64,000 bases of DNA from Gemmatimonadota bacterium. GTDB lineage: Bacteria > ARS69. Below are positions 59,003 through 64,000 of the stretch, one piece after another. The stretch spans positions 99,554 to 163,553 of the forward strand of contig JASLLL010000003.1 of assembly GCA_030747075.1 (NCBI GenBank). The letters run 5' to 3'. Within the stretch, counting starts at the first letter, position 1; each line of letters starts with the position of its first letter. The notes below the pieces were generated by a model. The model was not told where the DNA came from. It saw only the letters and a program-made list of their open reading frames with translations, and ran no database searches. Made by a program: the position numbers and the translations under genes.

Positions 59003-60045
59003 GACATCGTTCCTCCGTTGCTCGTCGAGTTTCCGTTCCCCAGCGGCAGGAGCTCTCCGGAAGACCGGAGAGACTCACAAGCTCTCTCCATGACTTCCAC
59101 AACAGCGAGTCCCGACCTGCCCCCGGAGCGTGGAATCTCCTGGTTCTGGATGCAGTGAATGAAGTGCTGGATTTCGTTCTTGAGCGGTTCGCTGTCATCC
59201 AGGCGCGGGGTGTAGATATCTCCGAACCTGTATGAAAGTTGAAACTCGCCGAAGGTGTCGTAGTGCGGCTGCACAGAGACCCCCTTATCGTACACGCGGA
59301 TCTTCTCCAGCGAGGAGACATCGTCGTAGACCAGCATCTTCTTGCTGCCCACCACGGTGATCCGTCGGAGTTTGTCCGGGTTCAGCCATGACACATGAGT
59401 ATGAGCCACGATCTCTCCCGGATAGGTGAGGTGCAGGAAGGCGACATCTTCAATGCCTCGCTGAATGTAGGCCTGGCCGTGCGCACTCACGGTCAGAGGA
59501 TCCGTCCCGAGGATGTAGTTCAGGATCGATACATCGTGCGGGGCGAGATCCCACACTACATTGATGTCCTCCTGAAAGAGCCCAAGATTCACGCGAGTGG
59601 TATTCACATAGTAGATGTGTCCCAACTCACCGGAGGAGATCAGATCCTTCATCTTGTTCACAGCGGCCGTATACACGAAGGTGTGGCCTGTCATGAGCGT
59701 GAGGCCCCGAGACTCAGCCAGTTCGACCAGTGCCGTAGCCTCGGCCACGCTGCCGGCCATGGGCTTCTCCACCAGTACATGTTTCCCGGCTTCCATCAGC
59801 GCCTTCGCAATCGGGAAGTGGGTGGAAACCGGTGTGGCGACAACGGCCGCATCGATCTCATCGCTGGCGATCACCTCATCCAGTTCCGTGGAGATGGCTA
59901 CGCTTGGATAGAGCTGCGATATGTGTCGAAGCCGCTCTTTGTTGAGATCGACCGCCACCTTCATTTCCACTCCGGGCACCTGAGTGAAATTCCGAACGAA
60001 GTTCGGCCCCCAGTACCCGCAACCGATGACTGCAACTCGAAGCAA
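58999..60045 (-). CDS. Gfo/Idh/MocA-family NAD-dependent oxidoreductase
   Basis: 348 residues. N-terminal Rossmann fold VAVIGCGYWGPNFVRNF, then the EKP motif in GKHVLVEKPMAG, and the C-terminal beta-sheet domain (WDLAPHDVSILNYILG, HVSWLNPDKLRR). Members oxidise sugar nucleotides; with the adjacent aminotransferase it should provide a 3-keto-sugar. The start is a TTG at 60045 with AAGGAGAGG upstream; no ATG fits the fold. Product identity is inferred from context. Confidence 0.9.
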   Translation of the reverse strand: MLRVAVIGCGYWGPNFVRNFTQVPGVEMKVAVDLNKERLRHISQLYPSVAISTELDEVIASDEIDAAVVATPVSTHFPIAKALMEAGKHVLVEKPMAGSVAEATALVELAESRGLTLMTGHTFVYTAAVNKMKDLISSGELGHIYYVNTTRVNLGLFQEDINVVWDLAPHDVSILNYILGTDPLTVSAHGQAYIQRGIEDVAFLHLTYPGEIVAHTHVSWLNPDKLRRITVVGSKKMLVYDDVSSLEKIRVYDKGVSVQPHYDTFGEFQLSYRFGDIYTPRLDDSEPLKNEIQHFIHCIQNQEIPRSGGRSGLAVVEVMERACESLRSSGELLPLGNGNSTSNGGTMS

Positions 60046-60074
60046 AACGCCTCTCCTTTCTCGTCCCGTGCCGG

Positions 60075-61616
60075 CTAGTACGCGCCGTCACCGAACAGGA
60101 CAACCGGCACGGTCCTGAAGAGGATCTCCAGATCCGTCTTCAACGACCAGTGATCGATATAGTACAGGTCCAGAAGGACCATCTCGTCAAAAGGAACACT
60201 GGATCGGCCGCTGACCTGCCAGAGTCCAGTGAGTCCCGGCTTCGCCTTCAGACGCTTCTTGTGCCACTCCTTGTAGTGGTTCAACTCATAGAAGATCGGC
60301 GGCCTGGGTCCCACAAGACTCATGTCACCGATCAGTACATTGATCAGCTGCGGCAGTTCGTCGAGGCTCGTCCTTCGCAAGAGAGCCCCCACGGGAGTCA
60401 CCCGGGGGTCCGTGGTCATCTTGAAGACCTCACCGGTTCCACGGTCTGGCTTGAAGTCCAGCTTCTTTCCCGAAATGAAGTTCGTCGCGTATTCGCGGTG
60501 GATGGAGTCGTCAGTCTCCAGCTTCATTGTCCGGAACTTGAAGAGCGTAAACTCGGTTGCATTCTGGCCCGCCCGGACCTGCCGGAAAAGCACGGGCCCC
60601 GGCGAGAAGATCCGAATGAGAAGCGAGATGAACAACAACAGCGGGAAGAACATGAACAGAAGCGTGCCCGAGACCGCCACATCAAAGACGCGCTTCATGA
60701 GAAGGCCCAGCCTCACGCCTCCTGCCGTGGTGATGTCGTAGGTCGGGACGCCATCGATGGTCTCTACATGCGTGTCGGACGCGATCATGTGCAGAATGTC
60801 ATTCACGAGGCGAACCGGAACCTGCGCCTTCATGCAGCGCGACATCATCTCGAGCGTGCCTTCCTGCCCCAGGCTCGGGATGGCGACAAAGACCTGGTCG
60901 GCGCGAACCTCCCGCACGACCTCAATCAGGTTCTCGACGCTTCCTTCCACCGGGATGCCGTCCACTGAGGTGCCTCGTTTCGCCGGATCGTCATCCACAT
61001 ACGCCGCGACCTCATAGCCCAGCCCGGCAGTCTCTCGGATGCGGCGAAGGAAACGCGCCCCCTCCACACCGGCTCCAACAATCACAATCCGCGTCGCCCG
61101 GGCAGCCCCGGCGATGAAGCGAGCATAGAGAGGCCTGATGAGCGCAAGCCTTCCCACCAGTCCTGACACGGTTGCGAAGAGTCCCGCGAACCCAAGCACC
61201 AGACGCTTCTCGAAGAAGTAGTCCGTGCGCGTCACGAAACCCAGCGCCAGGACCAGAAGGCAGCCCATGAAGACGGCCTTGATCACCCCGACTGACTGAT
61301 CCAGAACCGAACCCAGGACTCGGGACCGGTAAAGACCGTTCAGACCGTGCAGAAGGATCCAGAGTGGGAGAAGCATGCAAAGCGTCGTCAGGTGCTCACT
61401 CCGAAGCACCTCAGGCGTGCCCTGGAAGAAGCGGCTGCCAAACCGCAACCAATGCGCCCCCAGAAACGCACAAAAGAGGACCGTCGCATCCAACAGCATG
61501 GCCGCGAACACCAAATGCCCCTCGCTGAGTCGGGAGCGCGAAGGCGGCGCAGGAGGAGTTTCGGCCTCCGCCGCCTTCACGGCTTCCCGGGGCGTGGATG
61601 TCGCATCCGTACTCAT
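60075..61616 (-). CDS. polyprenyl-phosphate sugar-1-phosphate transferase (WbaP/exopolysaccharide initiation)
   Basis: 513 residues. About four N-terminal membrane spans lead to a nucleotide-binding CoA-like domain (VIVGAGVEGARFLRRIRE). A further span precedes the conserved transferase domain: KRVFDVAVSGTLLF, PVLFRQVRAGQN, FKFRTM, LDELPQLINVLIGDMSLVGPRP and KPGLTGLWQVSGRS. It attaches the first sugar-phosphate to undecaprenyl phosphate, starting repeat-unit synthesis. AAGGAG precedes ATG 61616. It is the first gene of the run down to glgA. Confidence 0.93.
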   Translation of the reverse strand: MSTDATSTPREAVKAAEAETPPAPPSRSRLSEGHLVFAAMLLDATVLFCAFLGAHWLRFGSRFFQGTPEVLRSEHLTTLCMLLPLWILLHGLNGLYRSRVLGSVLDQSVGVIKAVFMGCLLVLALGFVTRTDYFFEKRLVLGFAGLFATVSGLVGRLALIRPLYARFIAGAARATRIVIVGAGVEGARFLRRIRETAGLGYEVAAYVDDDPAKRGTSVDGIPVEGSVENLIEVVREVRADQVFVAIPSLGQEGTLEMMSRCMKAQVPVRLVNDILHMIASDTHVETIDGVPTYDITTAGGVRLGLLMKRVFDVAVSGTLLFMFFPLLLFISLLIRIFSPGPVLFRQVRAGQNATEFTLFKFRTMKLETDDSIHREYATNFISGKKLDFKPDRGTGEVFKMTTDPRVTPVGALLRRTSLDELPQLINVLIGDMSLVGPRPPIFYELNHYKEWHKKRLKAKPGLTGLWQVSGRSSVPFDEMVLLDLYYIDHWSLKTDLEILFRTVPVVLFGDGAY

Positions 61617-61786
61617 GCTGAGAAATCTCCTTATCTCACGGCATCATAGTGTCTTACAGCCTCAAGGACCAGAGGATTCCAGCCCGGACACTCTCTCCCC
61701 CTGGCCCGGTCTGGTCCTCCTCCCATCCCTTCGGCACATCGGACTGTCGATAGAAGCCCTGAGGTCACCAGAAGGCCGTTTCTCCA
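61617..61786. other. intergenic segment upstream of the sugar-transferase gene
   Basis: 170 bases between the sugar transferase start and the ligase remnant. On the minus strand a -10-like TATGAT lies about 25 bases before the ATG at 61616, but no good -35 stands 16-18 bases before it. No gene is seen. Confidence 0.35.
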
Positions 61787-62122
61787 CTATTCTCCCGGCC
61801 GGACAGCCTGGCAGGGAACCACCGTGGCCAGACTCCCCCGCTCTCTTCCCCGACGGCCGAGGCGGTCCTCCAGACCCAGCACTCCGCCGGCCAACGCGAA
61901 GGCCAGAACATTCACGAACTCGAAGTAGCGCATCTCCAGAAGCATGGCGTTCACCATGTACGCGGCCAGTGCACACCAGACAGCCACCGCAGGCGACGGC
62001 TCCGGATCCTGCTCTCTCCGCAGGAAACGCAACCACGACACCCGGAATCGGCTGATCCGGGCGAATCGGCCGAGGGGTGGCTTCTTCGTGAGAGTTCCCC
62101 GGGCCGCGCCCCCGGTTGCGAG
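61787..62122 (-). pseudogene. truncated, diverged copy of the O-antigen ligase C-terminus
   Basis: From about 62041 the frame encodes a C-terminal membrane segment (AVWCALAAYMVNAMLLEMRY, FEFVNVLAFALAGG, GLEDRLG) that aligns with the tail of the O-antigen ligase at 62123-63667 (CIWCGIAAYMVNAMFLEMRY, FEYVNVLFFFLMG, GMEDRLR). DNA similarity is visible by eye over about 130 bases, yet the copy has many substitutions, so it is an old duplication. Upstream residues, back to a TGA at 62123-62125 in this frame, do not match the ligase. A GTG at 62039-62041 could start an 84-residue protein; I regard it as a remnant. Confidence 0.7.
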
Positions 62123-63667
62123 TCACTCGCCTCTACCGCTTGCCGAGAACATCGCGGGGACCGGGTAGGGGGTGAGATCGGGCCCGGAACTCCCCGCTTG
62201 TGCACGCAGGCGGTCTTCCATCCCGGCCACTGTTCCCATCAGGAAGAAGAACAGGACATTCACATACTCGAAGTAGCGCATCTCCAGGAACATCGCGTTG
62301 ACCATATACGCGGCGATCCCGCACCAGATACACACGACGAGGTCCTTCGACACGAGCCCTTCCCGCCCAAGCCCGCGGTAGGCTCGTATGGAGGTTCGGA
62401 ACATCAGCCAGAAGATCAGGAAATACGGCAAGATGCCTGCGATCCCCTGCTCGGCAATGATCGTCAGGAAGATGTTGTGGGGAATCGCATGCCCCCCGAC
62501 ACCCAGATCGATATGGCCGAACAGGGGAACATCCCGTGGGCGTCGATACTGCATGGCCAGTTCGGGAAAGTTCATGAATCCGCAACCGAAGAACGGGTGG
62601 TCGGCAAAGACCTCCATGGCTTCCATGAATAGAACCGCGCGAAACTCAATCGTGTTCGTCACCATGAGGCCGCCCCGGTCCCGGTCGTCGGTCGCCATGT
62701 TGTCCCAGTTGAGGAACACGCCCACCATGGCGAACAAGAGGAGCGCAAGGCAAAGGACACGCAGCCTCCTCCCCCAGATTGCGCCGGTGATGAGGGCCAC
62801 CGCAAACCCGGCATACACCGAGCGAGTCTGCGTAAAGAACAGCACCGGAGGCGTCACCAGAACCAGTCCCAACTGCGCAACCCGGCGGATGATCCCACCC
62901 TGTCGACTCAGGACATACCAGGCAGGGAAGAAGCCCATGGCCATCACGGTCCCCAGGATCGCGGGCTGGAGGAAGATCCCCCGCACTCGAAAACCCAACC
63001 GGCTCAGCCCTGTGTCCCGCAGAGATTCGTCCACGATGAACTGCGGCCAGATCAGCGAGTAGAGCTTGGCCTTCTCGAAGATCCCCATGACCCCGAGATA
63101 CAGTCCGATCAGGACCAGATATCCGAGCACAATCGCAATCTGCCGATCCCTGTTGATCACTGTCCGAGCGAAGTAGAAGAACATGAAGGGGTACACATAC
63201 CCGCGCAGGATCATCAGCCAGCGCGGCTGCTGACCGCTCGTGACGACCGAGATGAAGAGCACGATCAGAAACACAATCATGTTGCGCTCCACCCCGCTCA
63301 GACGGGGAACCCTTCGCATTCCGATCAGAACTTGAATCAGAAAGATCAGGTAGAGCAGCGTGGAGACAATCCGTGCCGGATAGAGGTCCGGAAAGTTCGG
63401 AAGTCGAATCCAGAACCCGGTCTGGAAGAAGATAACTGCCGTCAGGTAAAACAGAAATCCCCAGGTAATGTCCCGACGGAGGAGCAGAAAGAGCACGACT
63501 CCCACATTGAAGAGCCCCAGCGTAGCCACAAGGACTCCGACCTCCATGGCCGATCCCAACCCGAGAGCCAGCATGGCAATCACAACCGCTGCCAAGGCCC
63601 GCCCTCCGGAGCCGCTCTTGGCCGACTCAGGCCCCACGCCCGGAACCGTCCAGGGAATCCACCTCAC
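62123..63667 (-). CDS. O-antigen ligase / polymerase-type membrane protein (Wzy_C family)
   Basis: 514 residues with about 12 membrane spans. The large periplasmic loop and following span carry HPFFGCGFMNFPELA and HAIPHNIFLTIIAEQGIAGILPYF, as in O-antigen ligases (WaaL) and Wzy-type polymerases, which use a conserved His in the loop. Either glycan ligation to lipid A or polymerisation is possible. The start is a GTG at 63667 overlapping the stop of the next gene (GTGA). A degraded second copy of its C-terminus follows at 61787-62041. Confidence 0.87.
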   Translation of the reverse strand: MRWIPWTVPGVGPESAKSGSGGRALAAVVIAMLALGLGSAMEVGVLVATLGLFNVGVVLFLLLRRDITWGFLFYLTAVIFFQTGFWIRLPNFPDLYPARIVSTLLYLIFLIQVLIGMRRVPRLSGVERNMIVFLIVLFISVVTSGQQPRWLMILRGYVYPFMFFYFARTVINRDRQIAIVLGYLVLIGLYLGVMGIFEKAKLYSLIWPQFIVDESLRDTGLSRLGFRVRGIFLQPAILGTVMAMGFFPAWYVLSRQGGIIRRVAQLGLVLVTPPVLFFTQTRSVYAGFAVALITGAIWGRRLRVLCLALLLFAMVGVFLNWDNMATDDRDRGGLMVTNTIEFRAVLFMEAMEVFADHPFFGCGFMNFPELAMQYRRPRDVPLFGHIDLGVGGHAIPHNIFLTIIAEQGIAGILPYFLIFWLMFRTSIRAYRGLGREGLVSKDLVVCIWCGIAAYMVNAMFLEMRYFEYVNVLFFFLMGTVAGMEDRLRAQAGSSGPDLTPYPVPAMFSASGRGE

Positions 63668-64000
63668 GCGGGGGCCTCCTCGTAGAGCGTCACCTTGACT
63701 CCGTGGAACTCCCGCCGCTCGGACTCGCGAAGCCTCTCCTCAAAGAACGAGCGGATTCGATTCTCCGGCGCGACATCCCACCACCGGGAGAGCACCAGCC
63801 AGACCCGCCCCCCGTTTCGGGAAGCGTCGTTCACATGGCTGCGGAGGTCTTCATCGGTCTGAAGGAAACGCTTGTGCTGATGCAGCAGTCTGGCCTTGCC
63901 GCTGGCAGTGTCCGCAAAATAGTAGCGAAAGGGACGGAAGGAGTAGATCACCACGATCGTGTCCCCCGGCATCTCCGAGGCGAGCACCCATTCCGCCGCC
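63664..64000 (-). CDS. C-terminal part of a membrane glycosyltransferase-like protein (cut by window edge)
   Basis: The frame is open to the window end, so only the last 111 residues are seen: a soluble alpha/beta region with EMPGDTIVVIYSFRPFRYYF, VWLVLSRWWD and a C-terminal EFHGVKVTLYEE. This looks like the periplasmic tail of GT39/ArnT- or PMT-like polyprenyl-dependent glycosyltransferases (pattern: GD-x-V-x-x-Y, late VWLVL). It overlaps the ligase start by four bases, so it belongs to the same transcript. The family is an inference from a partial sequence. Confidence 0.5.
   Translation of the reverse strand, partial: AAEWVLASEMPGDTIVVIYSFRPFRYYFADTASGKARLLHQHKRFLQTDEDLRSHVNDASRNGGRVWLVLSRWWDVAPENRIRSFFEERLRESERREFHGVKVTLYEEAPA

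Noticed and set aside
1..64000. CRISPR arrays, insertion sequences, prophage and rRNA genes
   Set aside because: I scanned for spaced direct repeats, transposase motifs, terminal inverted repeats with direct flanks, phage structural genes and rRNA sequences and saw none.

Overview
This is a GC-rich bacterial chromosome segment with no phage, plasmid, IS element or CRISPR array. The gene content points to an uncultivated diderm of the FCB side of the tree, in the style of Eisenbacteria, Krumholzibacteriota or Gemmatimonadota. The reasons are an LptE-type LPS lipoprotein, a Wzx/O-antigen-type polysaccharide cluster, four secreted proteins sharing a FlgD-like C-terminal domain of the kind used as a sorting signal in FCB bacteria, a Big_5 lipoprotein, and a 29-codon AURKAIP1/COX24 ribosomal mini-protein best known from Bacteroidota. 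The phylum placement is inference. Genes are packed tightly, with many ATGA/GTGA start-stop overlaps and several GTG or TTG starts.

Layout. 1-5191 (+): sugar-nucleotide epimerase (cut by the window edge), an NtrC-type regulator, lptE and leuS. 5192-5846: non-coding and rich in hairpins. 5847-10759 (-): a TPR membrane protein, then three exported proteins (M28 peptidase, Fn3 lipoprotein, HExxH metallopeptidase). 11087-21833 (-): a signalling block. It holds the HU-COX24-PilZ operon; a six-gene overlapping chemosensory-like operon (CheA, CheW, mini-MCP, PilZ, histidine kinase, sigma-54 activator); and a FlgN-like gene, a FliA-type sigma factor and a REC-histidine kinase fusion. 21956-31272 (-): secA-trmFO-xerC-hslV-hslU-lipoprotein-dapF as one overlapping operon. 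31403-45840 (-): beta-helix protein, comEC, purN, purC, purH, guaA, lytic transglycosylase, NHL propeller, dolichol/DAG-kinase-like protein and a PQQ-type propeller. 45986-64000: glycosyltransferase (+), flippase, a paired M16 protease operon, a tRNA Gly-Cys-Leu cluster, then a long (-) polysaccharide cluster (GlgA, two GT4 enzymes, radical SAM/SPASM, aminotransferase, Gfo/Idh/MocA dehydrogenase, sugar-1-phosphate transferase, a truncated ligase paralogue, O-antigen ligase and a GT39-like C-terminus).

How it fits together. Much of the window builds or decorates the envelope: LptE, polymer initiation, sugar modification, export and ligation, lytic transglycosylase, secreted peptidases and SecA. 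The part most likely to be undescribed is the signalling block at 13869-21323. A CheA/CheW pair is encoded with a tiny receptor that has no ligand-binding domain and non-canonical trimer contacts. PilZ (c-di-GMP) genes stand before and inside the array, and the operon ends in a soluble histidine kinase and a sigma-54 activator instead of CheY/CheB/CheR.
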